A stretch of DNA of 64,000 nt from Comamonas halotolerans (GCF_030162935.1 NZ_JASAUZ010000006.1:1-64000), one strand, 5' to 3'. Counted from the first letter of the stretch, positions 28,571 to 37,424 are shown. The notes: generated from the letters alone by a model not told the origin. A program made the numbers and translations.

Positions 28571-30430
28571 TTAGTCACCCATCACCACACCCTCACGTCG
28601 AGGGTCTGCACCGCCAAACCAGAAGACTTTGCCATGGGCTTCTCCTCTGGTAATGGCCTGCAGGCCGCTGGTGAGATCTTGCTCCTTGACCTCCGCGCCA
28701 CGCGCTTGCAGTGCCTGTATGGTTGCCGCAGGAAAACGCTTGGCTTCCAGCAGTGTAGGTCCGTTCAGACTGCTGAAGTTGGGCAGATTGATAGCTTGCT
28801 GCGGCGTCAGACCCCAGCCCAGCACGCCTTGCAGCGTCTTTGCGGTGTAGTGGATGATTTGCGCCCCGCCTGGACTGCCTGCGCTCATGATGACCTTGCC
28901 TGTGGCTTTGTCAAAAACCAGCGTCGGAGCCATGGAGGAGCGAGGGCGCTTACCGGGTTCAACCCGGTTGGCAACCGGCTGCCCATCAGCGGCTTTGGGT
29001 GCCATGCTGAAGTCGGTCAGCTCATTGTTGAGCAAAAAGCCCTTGACCATTTGGCGGCTGCCGAACTGGTCCTCAATGGTGGTGGTCATGGCCAAGGCAT
29101 TGCCAAAACTATCCACGATGCTGATATGACTGGTGCCGTATTCGATCTGCTCCGGCATGGGACCGTGGCTGACCTTGAATCTGGCTGGATTGCCAGGCTG
29201 GGCCACTTTCAGGCTTTGCTGACCAATCAGGGCCGCACGTTCTTTCAAATAGCGGTTGTCCAGCAAATTCAGCCAGTCGCCGCCTGGTGCTTGAACAAAG
29301 TCAGGGTCTGCCACATACAAGGCACGGTCTGCAAACGCCAGGCGTGCGGCTTCGGTGTAGAAATGCAGCCAGTCGGCAGTGGGCAGTCCATCTGCGCCCA
29401 GTGGCATGGAGGCTGCAGAGGTATTGCCCAAAATGCCCAGAATTTGACCGATGGCGATGGCGCCTGAACTGGGCGGCGGGAAGCCGCAGACTTTGTAGCC
29501 TCTTGCCGCTATACCTTGTGCCGAGGCAGGCAGGTTCCAGTCAAAGCACAGTGCGCTGCGCTTCTTGGCCTGGTACTTGGCAAGGTCTTCGACAGCCAGT
29601 ACGCCCGGGTTACCGGGGTGGCTGCGCACCTTGTTAACAATGGCCTGCGCAATCTCTCCTTCGTGCAGTGCCTTGCTGCCATTTTTAGCAATGGCGCGCA
29701 GCACTTTGGCGTACTCCGGGTTTTTCAATACGGTACCCACAGGCAGTGGCTTGCCATCAGCACCATAGAAGTAGGCACGCGCGATGGGGTCGTTGGGCAG
29801 AAACTTTTCAGTTGCCAAAAGTGTGTGCAGCCGGGGACTCACTTTGAAGCCCTGCTCGGCCAAGCGAATGGCCGGTTCAAATAGAGAGGCCCAAGCCAGC
29901 TTGCCGTGCTCTTTGTGCGCCATCTCCAGCATGCGCACTGCTCCCGGTGTGCCGACGGAGCGACCGCCCACTACGGCATCGTGAAATGCCATAGGTTTGC
30001 CATTGGCTTGCAAGAAGAGATTTTCATTGGCGGCAGCGGGCGCAGTTTCGCGCCCATCGTAGGCCTCAATCTGGGTGCCTGCAGCATGCAGCAAAAAAGC
30101 GCCACCGCCAATGCCGCTCGATTGCGGCTCCACGAGTCCCAAAACCATTTGCACGGCGATGGCTGCATCCAGCGCAGTGCCGCCAGCTTTCAGGACCTGG
30201 TAGCCCGCATCTGTGGCCAATGGGTTGGCTGCGGCCACAGCAAACTTTTCGGTGGCCCAACCTGGTTTTTCGCTCCAGCCTGAACTGCCTTCTGGCTGAT
30301 CTGGAATTTGATAGCTCAGTTGTTGCTTGGGCGCTTCGGGGTGGGTGCCGCATGCTGCCAGCAGGGCAGCAGAAACGACAACGCCCAGCGCAGTGGCTGG
30401 GCGTAGCAGGCGGTGGTCTTGGTCACGCAT
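28571..30430 (-). CDS. ggt: Gamma-glutamyltransferase
   Basis: About 619 residues. The ATG at 30430 has GAGGAG nine bases upstream and yields a lipoprotein-like signal ATALGVVVSAALLAAC, with cysteine at 27. The large subunit holds GGTALDAAIAVQMVLGLVEP and QSSGIGGGAFLLH. The self-cleavage site lies before the catalytic threonine in YGTSHISIVDSFGNALAMTT, and the small subunit contains SMAPTLVFD and SAGSPGGAQIIHYTAKTLQG. The enzyme hydrolyses extracytoplasmic glutathione to glutamate and cysteinyl-glycine. gltS, a glutamate carrier, lies immediately upstream, so released glutamate could be taken up by a co-encoded transporter. Confidence 0.94.
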   Translation of the reverse strand: MRDQDHRLLRPATALGVVVSAALLAACGTHPEAPKQQLSYQIPDQPEGSSGWSEKPGWATEKFAVAAANPLATDAGYQVLKAGGTALDAAIAVQMVLGLVEPQSSGIGGGAFLLHAAGTQIEAYDGRETAPAAANENLFLQANGKPMAFHDAVVGGRSVGTPGAVRMLEMAHKEHGKLAWASLFEPAIRLAEQGFKVSPRLHTLLATEKFLPNDPIARAYFYGADGKPLPVGTVLKNPEYAKVLRAIAKNGSKALHEGEIAQAIVNKVRSHPGNPGVLAVEDLAKYQAKKRSALCFDWNLPASAQGIAARGYKVCGFPPPSSGAIAIGQILGILGNTSAASMPLGADGLPTADWLHFYTEAARLAFADRALYVADPDFVQAPGGDWLNLLDNRYLKERAALIGQQSLKVAQPGNPARFKVSHGPMPEQIEYGTSHISIVDSFGNALAMTTTIEDQFGSRQMVKGFLLNNELTDFSMAPKAADGQPVANRVEPGKRPRSSMAPTLVFDKATGKVIMSAGSPGGAQIIHYTAKTLQGVLGWGLTPQQAINLPNFSSLNGPTLLEAKRFPAATIQALQARGAEVKEQDLTSGLQAITRGEAHGKVFWFGGADPRREGVVMGD

Positions 30431-30522
30431 GGGGCAGTCTCCTCGTTGAGTGAATGCCTCCAGTGTGCAGTAGAAACACCGTTCATGGTGTAGGTGCATC
30501 ACGCACCTACTGGCCTATTGGA

Positions 30523-31761
30523 TTATCGGATCCAGGCGATGAAGGCTTGAATCAAGAACGCATTGATGATGTCAATAAAGAAAGCGCCGACCAAAGGCAC
30601 GATCAGAAAGGCTTTGTGCGAGGGGCCGTATTGGTTGGTAATGGCTTGCATATTGGCGACGGCCGTGGGTGTTGCACCCATGCCAAAGCCGCAGTGACCT
30701 GCTGCCAGAACGGACGCATCGTAGTTTTTTCCCATGATGCGGAAGGTCACGAAGGTAGCGTACAGCGCCATTACCAAAGTTTGGACGGCCAAGATAATCA
30801 TCAATGAACCAGCAAGGTCGCTCAGTTCCCACAGCTTCAAGGACAGCAATGCGATAGCCAGGTAGATTGACAATGCAGCGTTGCCAAAAACATCAATTGC
30901 ACGGTCAAAGACCTTGAAGCCAAAGATGTAGTCCAGAGCATTGCGAATTACTACACCGCCACCCAAGCACCACACAAATGTAGGTAGCTGGATCGCTGTT
31001 CCCTTGGTCACGGTAGACATGAACTCACCAAAGGCCAGGCATGCAGCAAACAGTGCCAGCGTTTCAATGGCTGCATCGGCGGTGATCAGTCGCGGTGTTT
31101 TCCCAGAGGATTCAAAGTTGGCCACATTGCTGTGCTCAGTCACAGCATCAGGTTGCAGAGAAAGCTGATCCGCCTCGCTGCGAGGCTTGGCCAAACGGTG
31201 GCGTGTGATCAAGCGTTTGGCCAGCGGGCCGCCCAGAATGCCGCCGATCACCAGACCGAAGGTGGCGCAAGCCATGCCCAAAGTGGTGGCGCCAGTCAGA
31301 CCGTGCTGTTGCTCCAGCACGGATCCCCAAGCGCCGGCAGTTCCATGACCACCAATGAGTGTGATGGAGCCAGCAACCAAGCCAACCAAAGGGTCAAGTC
31401 CCAGTATCGTTGCCAAGCCTACGCCCACGGAGTTTTGCACCAGAATGAAAGCAGCGATTACACCCAAGAAGATGACTAGACCGGAGCCACCTTGTCTGAG
31501 TTTGGCGAAGTTGGCACTCAGGCCAATCGACGAGAAGAAGACCAGCATGAAGGCTGTTTGCAAGCTTGATTCAAATCCGAACGACCAGCCCAGTGTGGAG
31601 TGCAGAATAAAAATCACAGTGGCTACAACCAAACCGCCCGCAACAGGTTCTGGAATATTGAAATCACGTAAGAAACGGATTCGCGTCACTAGGAATTTGC
31701 CTAGAAGCAGTACCAATACGGCGAGTATGAGCGTGTAGTACGCACTGAAATTTACATGCAT
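30523..31761 (-). CDS. gltS: Sodium/glutamate symporter
   Basis: A 412-residue polytopic carrier of the ESS family. The opening YTLILAVLVLLLGKFLVTRI and FNIPEPVAGGLVVA are typical, as are the re-entrant-loop segments GSITLIGGHGTAGAWGSVLE and VLAAGHCGFGMGATPTAVAN. It imports L-glutamate with sodium. The gene precedes ggt by 92 bases on the same strand and no terminator separates them, so the pair is probably an operon for using glutathione-derived glutamate. The upstream region contains an inverted repeat that could bind a regulator. Confidence 0.94.
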   Translation of the reverse strand: MHVNFSAYYTLILAVLVLLLGKFLVTRIRFLRDFNIPEPVAGGLVVATVIFILHSTLGWSFGFESSLQTAFMLVFFSSIGLSANFAKLRQGGSGLVIFLGVIAAFILVQNSVGVGLATILGLDPLVGLVAGSITLIGGHGTAGAWGSVLEQQHGLTGATTLGMACATFGLVIGGILGGPLAKRLITRHRLAKPRSEADQLSLQPDAVTEHSNVANFESSGKTPRLITADAAIETLALFAACLAFGEFMSTVTKGTAIQLPTFVWCLGGGVVIRNALDYIFGFKVFDRAIDVFGNAALSIYLAIALLSLKLWELSDLAGSLMIILAVQTLVMALYATFVTFRIMGKNYDASVLAAGHCGFGMGATPTAVANMQAITNQYGPSHKAFLIVPLVGAFFIDIINAFLIQAFIAWIR

Positions 31762-31894
31762 GAAAGGTCTCTTTCACAAGAAGCAGCAACAGCAACTATC
31801 CACGCAGCAGCACTCGCTGGAGCGTGGAAGAAAGCGCTTACGGTTGAAGGTCAAAGACTTGTCTACCCAGAGATGGAAAAACTAGATTCCTATG

Positions 31895-31911
31895 GCTATT
31901 GAAAGAATAGC
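31895..31911. promoter_or_regulatory. Inverted repeat upstream of gltS
   Basis: GCTATT, spacer GAAAG, AATAGC, within TATGGCTATTGAAAGAATAG. It is 134 bases upstream of the gltS start. The geometry suits a dimeric regulator such as a LysR-type protein. No regulator gene is adjacent. Confidence 0.4.
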
Positions 31912-32125
31912 TTTGCGTTTGCCGAACAAACGCACTCTGGAAGAAGTCCTCAAATTGTTGAAAAGCTTTTTTGAGCTTTTCGGTATGTCACGCTTATAAG
32001 CAAATGCGTATAAGGCAATTCGCGCGAACCATGCACTAATATATTCGTTAGTGCTTGCTGTTGTGGGGAAAACCCGCACTCCTATCGGATTGTTTTTGGT
32101 GCTCGTGAAATGTGATAGGAGGCTT

Positions 32126-32290
32126 ATGCAAGACCGATTGCAGGGTGCACCAGTGTGGTGCGGCTTTACAGGTGGGCAATGCCTTCAGCCCAAGATGACG
32201 TGGCTCTGGGCCACGCGTTGTTGCTTGTTGCTGAGTCAGGACTCGCAAGCCGGTCAGTGGGGGGGGGCTTCGTGTAGTTTTCCGTGGTGA
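32126..32290 (+). CDS. Possible small protein, unrecognised
   Basis: A 54-codon frame beginning MQDRLQGAPVWCGF. Its only merit is a near-ideal ribosome site, ATAGGAGGCTT, ending directly before the ATG. The product is rich in cysteine and tryptophan and matches nothing I know. The frame crosses the nine-G run close to its end, and a change of one G would extend or shorten the C-terminus. It may be chance. Confidence 0.2.
   Translation: MQDRLQGAPVWCGFTGGQCLQPKMTWLWATRCCLLLSQDSQAGQWGGASCSFPW
32259..32267. repeat. Homopolymeric run of nine G
   Basis: Nine consecutive G residues (CAGT, then G9, then CTTCG). Runs of this length are prone to slippage and are rare in this window. Confidence 0.9.
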
Positions 32291-32946
32291 GGCAGCGTTC
32301 GGAGTCTAGGAAGGCTTGCCGCATGGTCGCCAAAGCACCCAAATTTTTGACACTCCTAATTTGTTGCACACGGTGGCCTAACTGTGAACAAGTCTGCTGC
32401 ATGGAAGAAGGAGCTGCTGCTAAGTGTGCTTTGCCATAAGTGCTGTCAATTTCAAGATGAGTAAATAACAGGTTTGAGGTGGGAAAGAGCCGATCCAGTT
32501 GCGGCAAGGTCCAAGGGGCCTCTTGGAGACTTTTGCCTGCTATCGGCACCGGGGGCTGGGTCACTGCGGCGATGTGATGTGCAACCATGCGCAGCAAGGC
32601 GTGCATAAACAGGCATTCAGGGCTTCCAGCTCTCGGCTCCCCAGTATTTTGAAAGTGCTGGGCAGTATGATTTTGGCGAACGTCTGGGTAGGTACAGCGG
32701 TGGCGATGTGGTGCGGCCATGCAGGGGCAGAGCGGTTACTTCGCAGAAGGCCAGACGTTTCTTCAAAATGATTGGCTAATTGGCTGGGGTGGCGGGCGAT
32801 TTACGGCCAAGCGCTTGTGGAATCCACGAGTGATATCGGTGGGGTTGCGTTCAAGCACGGCTTTGTTTGCGAAACAGAATACCTGGAATCAAGTCTTGCA
32901 GAGTCCGCCGAGCTTCCCTGGTGCTATGGCATTGCTGCGTGCATGT

Positions 32947-32974
32947 TTGCGCTTGTCTGTGCGGCACCTACAAT
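32947..32974 (+). promoter_or_regulatory. Candidate sigma-70 promoter of the surE operon
   Basis: TTGCGC (32947-32952), 16 bases, TACAAT (32969-32974). Transcription would start near 32981, leaving a leader of about 16 bases to the surE ATG. The -35 is weak. Confidence 0.4.
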
Positions 32975-32996
32975 CGGTGCAATCTGTTTAGAACCC

Positions 32997-33785
32997 ATGA
33001 AGATTCTTATTTCCAACGACGACGGTTATCAGGCTCCAGGCATCGTCGCGCTGCACGATGCTTTGGCATCGATTGAAGGTGTGCAGGTGGAGGTTGTCGC
33101 TCCCGAACACAATAACAGTGCGAAATCCAATGCATTGACGTTGCATTCACCCCTGTATGTGCTGCGCGCTGCCAACGGTTTCCGTTATGTGAACGGAACG
33201 CCAGCAGATTGCGTGCATATTGCAATGACCGGCCTATTGGGCTATCGACCCGACCTGGTTGTGTCTGGCATCAACAATGGTGCCAACATGGGAGATGACA
33301 CCATTTACTCCGGCACGGTAGGCGCTGCCATGGAAGGGTATTTGTTCGGCGTGCCTTCCATAGCGTTCTCGCAGGTTGAGCGTGATTGGGGGGAGTTGCA
33401 GTCTGCTGCGCAGAAGGCAAAGGAGCTGGTTCAGCAAATGCGCTTGCAGCAGTTGATTGGCCATGCGCCATGGCTGCTGAATGTCAACATTCCCAATTTG
33501 CCGTTGGAGCGGTTGGGGGCTGTGAAGCTGTGTCGTCTCGGCAGGCGCCATTCGGCAGAGCCTGTGATTACCCAAATCAGTCCACGTGGCGAAACCATGT
33601 ACTGGATTGGTAGTGCTGGAGCAGCAAAAGACGAGTCCGAAGGGACGGATTTTCATGCCACGGCGCAGGGGCATGTGGCACTGACGCCGCTGAAGGTTGA
33701 TTTGACCGATCATGAAAACTTGGTTTATTGGGCACAGACTGCATCGCGCCTCGACGCAGTGGTATCAGCCAGGGAGGCTGCATGA
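32997..33785 (+). CDS. surE: 5'/3'-nucleotidase SurE
   Basis: A 262-residue metal-dependent nucleotidase and exopolyphosphatase. The metal-binding N-terminus MKILISNDDGYQAPGI is invariant in the family and fixes the start at 32997, although the open frame continues upstream. NNSAKSNALTLHSPL, NGTPADCVHIAMTGL and SGINNGANMGDDTIYSGTVG are further signatures. The ribosome site is weak. The stop overlaps the start of pcm (ATGA), so the two are coupled. SurE is linked to stationary-phase survival in E. coli. Confidence 0.96.
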   Translation: MKILISNDDGYQAPGIVALHDALASIEGVQVEVVAPEHNNSAKSNALTLHSPLYVLRAANGFRYVNGTPADCVHIAMTGLLGYRPDLVVSGINNGANMGDDTIYSGTVGAAMEGYLFGVPSIAFSQVERDWGELQSAAQKAKELVQQMRLQQLIGHAPWLLNVNIPNLPLERLGAVKLCRLGRRHSAEPVITQISPRGETMYWIGSAGAAKDESEGTDFHATAQGHVALTPLKVDLTDHENLVYWAQTASRLDAVVSAREAA

Positions 33786-34564
33786 GTGAGCCCAAGCGCC
33801 CAGTGCCAGGCTGGATTGCTGCGTCCGCTGTACCCAAACACATCCATGCTCGTGTGAGTAGTGGTGCAGCTCAGGTTCAACGTTCAAGCACACCGCCTGT
33901 GGGCTTGGGACTGGACTCGGCAGCAGTGCGCATGCGCATGGTTCAGCGTGTGGCGGCGACGGGTGTTCAATCCACCAAGGTCCTGGATGCATTAGGCAAG
34001 GTCGAGCGCCATATGTTTGTGGACAGTGCATTGGTCAATCAAGCATACGAAGACACCAGCTTACCCATTGGTTTGCAGCAGACCATCTCCAAGCCCAGTG
34101 TCGTGGCGAGGATGATTGAGTTGCTGGAGGGGGCTGACTGTGTTCGCACTGCAGGCCGCCTGGGGCGGGTGCTGGAAGTGGGTACAGGGTGTGGTTACCA
34201 GGCTGCAGTGCTGGCATGTGTCGCGCAGCAGGTGTATTCCATTGAGCGACTCAAAGGATTGCACGAAAAAGCACGGAACAATTTGCGCCCACTGCGACTC
34301 TCTAATGTTCACCTTTTGTTTGGGGACGGGATGTTAGGCTACGCCCAAGGCGGACCGTATGCGGGCATTATCTCGGCGGCGGGCGGTAGCGCAGTGCCTC
34401 AAGCTTGGTTGGATCAATTGGCTGTGGGTGGGCGCCTGGTTGCACCCACTGTAAGAGGGACGGGGCAGCAAGCACTCTTGGTAGTGGATAAAACACCGCA
34501 CGGATTTAAAGAGTCTGTGCTCGAAGCAGTGCACTTCGTTCCTTTAAAATCTGGGATTGCCTGA
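33782..34564 (+). CDS. pcm: Protein-L-isoaspartate O-methyltransferase
   Basis: A 260-residue SAM-dependent repair enzyme that methylates isoaspartyl residues in aged proteins. The core shows RHMFVDSALVNQAYEDTSLP, IGLQQTISKPSVVARMIELL and the SAM loop RVLEVGTGCGYQAAVLACV. The N-terminal 60 residues before the catalytic domain are longer than in E. coli Pcm and rich in serine and proline. The start ATG overlaps the surE stop. nlpD follows after 13 bases, giving the conserved surE-pcm-nlpD order. Confidence 0.95.
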   Translation: MSEPKRPVPGWIAASAVPKHIHARVSSGAAQVQRSSTPPVGLGLDSAAVRMRMVQRVAATGVQSTKVLDALGKVERHMFVDSALVNQAYEDTSLPIGLQQTISKPSVVARMIELLEGADCVRTAGRLGRVLEVGTGCGYQAAVLACVAQQVYSIERLKGLHEKARNNLRPLRLSNVHLLFGDGMLGYAQGGPYAGIISAAGGSAVPQAWLDQLAVGGRLVAPTVRGTGQQALLVVDKTPHGFKESVLEAVHFVPLKSGIA

Positions 34565-34577
34565 AAGGGAAATAAAT

Positions 34578-35426
34578 ATGTTGTTATCGCGAGGTCTTGG
34601 AGCTTTGAGTGCAGTGCTGGTCGCTGGTAGTTTGCTGGCGGGTTGTGCTCAGGTGAACAAGGCTCCAGTTGAAGATCGTGGTGGTTGGGGCGCGGCGGGT
34701 TCGCGTGTAGATCCATCCACGCTCCCGGGAGCGGAGAATGCCGGCAAACCTGGTTACTACACGGTTCGACCCGGTGACACACTCATTCGTATTGGCCTGG
34801 AGCATGGTCAAAGCTGGAAAGACATTGCGCGCTGGAGCAATCTGACCAATCCCAATCTGATTGAGGTGGGTCAGGTGGTGCGTGTGGTACCGCCAGGAGC
34901 GGCCGAGTCCCCTCAAGGCACTCGCCCTGTGGCATCCACCACCGTACAGCCTGTGCCTCTGCCACCAGCAGGCAGCACTGCACCGGTGGTTGCCGCGCCT
35001 ACTCCTGCGCCTGCACCAGTAGAACCTAGCGTGTCCAGCTCCACCGGTGGCGATGCCAGCGGCCTGGGCTTTGTGTGGCCAGCGTCTGGTTCGGTGATCG
35101 CAGGCTTTAACGAGTCCACGAACAAGGGCCTGGACATTGCGGGCAAGGCCGGTGATCCGATCATCGCGGCGGCTGATGGGCGTGTGGTGTACGCTGGTGC
35201 CGGCTTGCGGGGCTATGGTCATCTGGTGATCTTGAAGCACAACAACACTTACCTGACTGCCTATGCCCACAACCAGAAGCTGTTGGTTAAAGAAGATCAG
35301 AATGTGAAAAAAGGTCAGAAGATTGCTGAAATGGGCAGTTCGGATGCCGATCGCGTCAAGTTGCACTTTGAAGTGCGTCGCCAGGGCAAGCCTGTGGACC
35401 CATCGCGTTATCTGCCAAGCCGTTGA
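34578..35426 (+). CDS. nlpD: LysM/M23 lipoprotein NlpD (amidase activator)
   Basis: A 282-residue lipoprotein (lipobox LLAGC, cysteine at about 23). A LysM domain (YTVRPGDTLIRIGLEHGQSW, about 60-105) binds peptidoglycan. A proline/alanine-rich linker and a C-terminal LytM domain (about 165-282) follow. In the LytM domain the first metal ligand is replaced: NKGLDIAGKAG has lysine where active M23 peptidases have histidine, as in E. coli NlpD, so it is probably an activator of AmiC-type amidases and not a peptidase. LHFEVRRQGKPVDPSRYLP ends the protein. A perfect 12-bp hairpin terminator follows. Confidence 0.94.
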   Translation: MLLSRGLGALSAVLVAGSLLAGCAQVNKAPVEDRGGWGAAGSRVDPSTLPGAENAGKPGYYTVRPGDTLIRIGLEHGQSWKDIARWSNLTNPNLIEVGQVVRVVPPGAAESPQGTRPVASTTVQPVPLPPAGSTAPVVAAPTPAPAPVEPSVSSSTGGDASGLGFVWPASGSVIAGFNESTNKGLDIAGKAGDPIIAAADGRVVYAGAGLRGYGHLVILKHNNTYLTAYAHNQKLLVKEDQNVKKGQKIAEMGSSDADRVKLHFEVRRQGKPVDPSRYLPSR

Positions 35427-35462
35427 TTCAGTGAGTGCATAAGGGCGTAAGCCTCGAATGCC

Positions 35463-35494
35463 ATGCCCGGTGTACCTTACACCGGGCATTTTTG
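35463..35494 (+). terminator. Rho-independent terminator closing surE-pcm-nlpD
   Basis: ATGCCCGGTGTA, loop CCT, TACACCGGGCAT, then TTTTG. The 12-bp stem is perfect. Confidence 0.9.
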
Positions 35495-35521
35495 TTTGGA
35501 TGTTTTTGATAGGGAATGCGC

Positions 35522-36544
35522 GTGAGTTCTAACGCTGTGCCTGCTGGGCTTGATGTGCCCTTGGATGCCGATGATGGGGCGGAGGTGGAAATCTCTGCCT
35601 CTGAGGTGGAGGTGCGTGCACTTACAGCGCAGATGGCTCAACACGGTGTGCGTCTGGACAAGGCTTTGGTGGAGCTGGTGCCGGAGTTCTCGCGCAGCTA
35701 TCTGCAGCAATTGCTGGAGCAAGGCGCTGTACAGCTCAACCACAAGCTTGTGAACAAGGCATCGGCGAAAGTGAAGCTGGGTGATGCCATCAGTGTCGAA
35801 ATGCGCCCCACTGCGCAAAGCCAGTCCTTCAAGCCTGAGCCCATGGATTTGGATGTGGTCTATGAAGATGCACATTTGCTGGTGGTCAACAAACCTGCGG
35901 GTTTGGTGGTGCATCCTGCGCCCGGGAACTGGCAGGGAACTCTGCTCAACGGCTTGCTGGCTCACCATGCTGCTGCGGCAACGGTGCCGCGAGCCGGTAT
36001 CGTGCATCGTCTGGACAAGGACACCAGTGGCCTGATGGTGGTTGCCAAAGACCGCCAAACCATGGATGCGCTGGTTGCGCTGATTGCGCGCCGAGAGGTA
36101 AGCCGCCGTTATCTGGCGCTGGCGCACAAGCCTTGGAAGGGTGCCCAGTTGCAGAAGGTGGATGCGCCGATTGGTCGTGATCCACGCAATCGCCTGCGTA
36201 TGGCTGTGGTGGATTTGGCGCAGCATGCCGGGAAAGAGGCTCGCACGGACATTACCTGCTGGGACACGACAGCAGAGTATTGTCTGGTGCATTGCAAGCT
36301 ACACACCGGGCGTACCCATCAAATTCGTGTGCACATGCTTTCGCTGGGGCACGCACTGGTGGCAGATGCCTTGTATGGGGGGGCAGCCGCAGGTGACATG
36401 CAGCGTCAAGCGCTCCACGCGTTTCGATTGTCGTTTGTTCATCCATGCACCGGCGAGACCCTGGAATTGGCGGCAGAGCCTCCTGCCGATTTCCGTGCTG
36501 CCATCGAAAAACTGGGTCTGAGCTACAATTCCCCGTTGAATTAA
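35522..36544 (+). CDS. rluD: 23S rRNA pseudouridine synthase, RluD-like
   Basis: About 340 residues. I start at GTG 35522, since AGGGA then sits six bases upstream; from the ATG at 35516 the same AGGGA would touch the start. An S4 RNA-binding domain (RLDKALVELVPEFSRSYLQQ, about 40-95) precedes the RluA-type catalytic domain. There, GIVHRLDKDTSGLMVVAKD carries the catalytic aspartate, and HTGRTHQIRVHMLSLGHALV is the second conserved motif. RluD makes pseudouridines 1911, 1915 and 1917 in helix 69. The RluD label within RluA/C/D is by length and S4 domain. bamD, its frequent neighbour, is not in the window. Confidence 0.9.
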   Translation: MSSNAVPAGLDVPLDADDGAEVEISASEVEVRALTAQMAQHGVRLDKALVELVPEFSRSYLQQLLEQGAVQLNHKLVNKASAKVKLGDAISVEMRPTAQSQSFKPEPMDLDVVYEDAHLLVVNKPAGLVVHPAPGNWQGTLLNGLLAHHAAAATVPRAGIVHRLDKDTSGLMVVAKDRQTMDALVALIARREVSRRYLALAHKPWKGAQLQKVDAPIGRDPRNRLRMAVVDLAQHAGKEARTDITCWDTTAEYCLVHCKLHTGRTHQIRVHMLSLGHALVADALYGGAAAGDMQRQALHAFRLSFVHPCTGETLELAAEPPADFRAAIEKLGLSYNSPLN

Positions 36545-36647
36545 AGAGCAGGCACTGCTGCTTGCTTGAATCGTTGGTGTACTTGCCCGTGAGGGTCCGG
36601 TCCATCTGTCTTTTACCCTTCCTCTTGCGAGGCTTTGCGTCTAAACC

Positions 36648-37424
36648 ATGAACTCGGTTGATGCCAAACGGGTCCTAGAAACCGCCTTGATTTGCGCGCA
36701 GCAAGCTTTGCCGCTGCGCGATTTGCGCGCGCTGTTTGATGGCAACCTGGGTGCTGACACGCTCAAGGACATGCTTTTGTCTCTGCAGCAGGATTGGGCT
36801 GGGCGTGGCGTGGAATTGGTGCAAATAGCTTCTGGCTGGCGCTTTCAAAGCCGTCCGGAAATGCGTGTTTATCTGGACAAACTTCATCCTGAAAAACCGC
36901 CGCGATACAGTCGCGCAGTTTTGGAGACCTTGGCCATCATTGCCTACCGCCAGCCGGTCACGCGCGGGGATATTGAAGATATCCGTGGCGTGACGGTCAA
37001 CAGCTTGATCATCAAACAGCTGGAAGACCGTGGTTGGGTAGAGGAAATTGGTCACCGGGAAACGGTGGGCCGTCCTGCCTTGCTGGCCACAACGCGCCAG
37101 TTTCTGGACGACTTGGGGCTGAGATCGCTGGATGAGCTGCCGATGCTGGATGAGCCAGAGACACAGGCATGTCTCTTCAACGCCCTGGAAGGGGAGTCTG
37201 CAACTGAAGCTGGGACTGAGGCTGAAAATGTGCCGGTGGATGAGGTGTCTGCGCTGCCAGCAGACTTGCCTATGGATGACTTGTTTGCCCAGCCAGTACT
37301 GCCAATGGATGAGGTTTTTGTGCCTGCGCAGGCTACGGACGTTGAGTCAGCTGAAGCTGCACAAGTGCTGGACGAGAGTGTGCTGCGTGCCTCGGATGCG
37401 GCCGAAAACCCTGATAAAGCCTAA
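36648..37424 (+). CDS. scpB: SMC-ScpAB complex subunit ScpB
   Basis: A 258-residue protein. Two winged-helix domains occupy residues 1-170: [60 protein letters not shown] and [20 protein letters not shown] are typical. ScpB binds ScpA to close the kleisin ring of the condensin that organises the chromosome. The last 85 residues are an acidic, repetitive tail not present in short ScpB proteins. scpA is not adjacent in this window. rluB follows after 76 bases, a frequent pairing. Confidence 0.92.
   Translation: MNSVDAKRVLETALICAQQALPLRDLRALFDGNLGADTLKDMLLSLQQDWAGRGVELVQIASGWRFQSRPEMRVYLDKLHPEKPPRYSRAVLETLAIIAYRQPVTRGDIEDIRGVTVNSLIIKQLEDRGWVEEIGHRETVGRPALLATTRQFLDDLGLRSLDELPMLDEPETQACLFNALEGESATEAGTEAENVPVDEVSALPADLPMDDLFAQPVLPMDEVFVPAQATDVESAEAAQVLDESVLRASDAAENPDKA

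Larger units (their letters stand above)
31762..32996. other. 1.2-kb stretch without a recognisable gene
   Basis: This is the largest unexplained region. The left 300 bases carry the gltS leader, with an inverted repeat at 31895-31911. An 8-bp inverted repeat (CTCCTATC 32079-32086 / GATAGGAG 32114-32121) precedes a well-placed ribosome site. Further right come a run of nine G and open frames on both strands with no recognisable protein. The last 50 bases hold a likely surE promoter. It could contain a decayed gene, a small RNA or a fast-evolving gene; I cannot choose from sequence alone. Confidence 0.5.
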
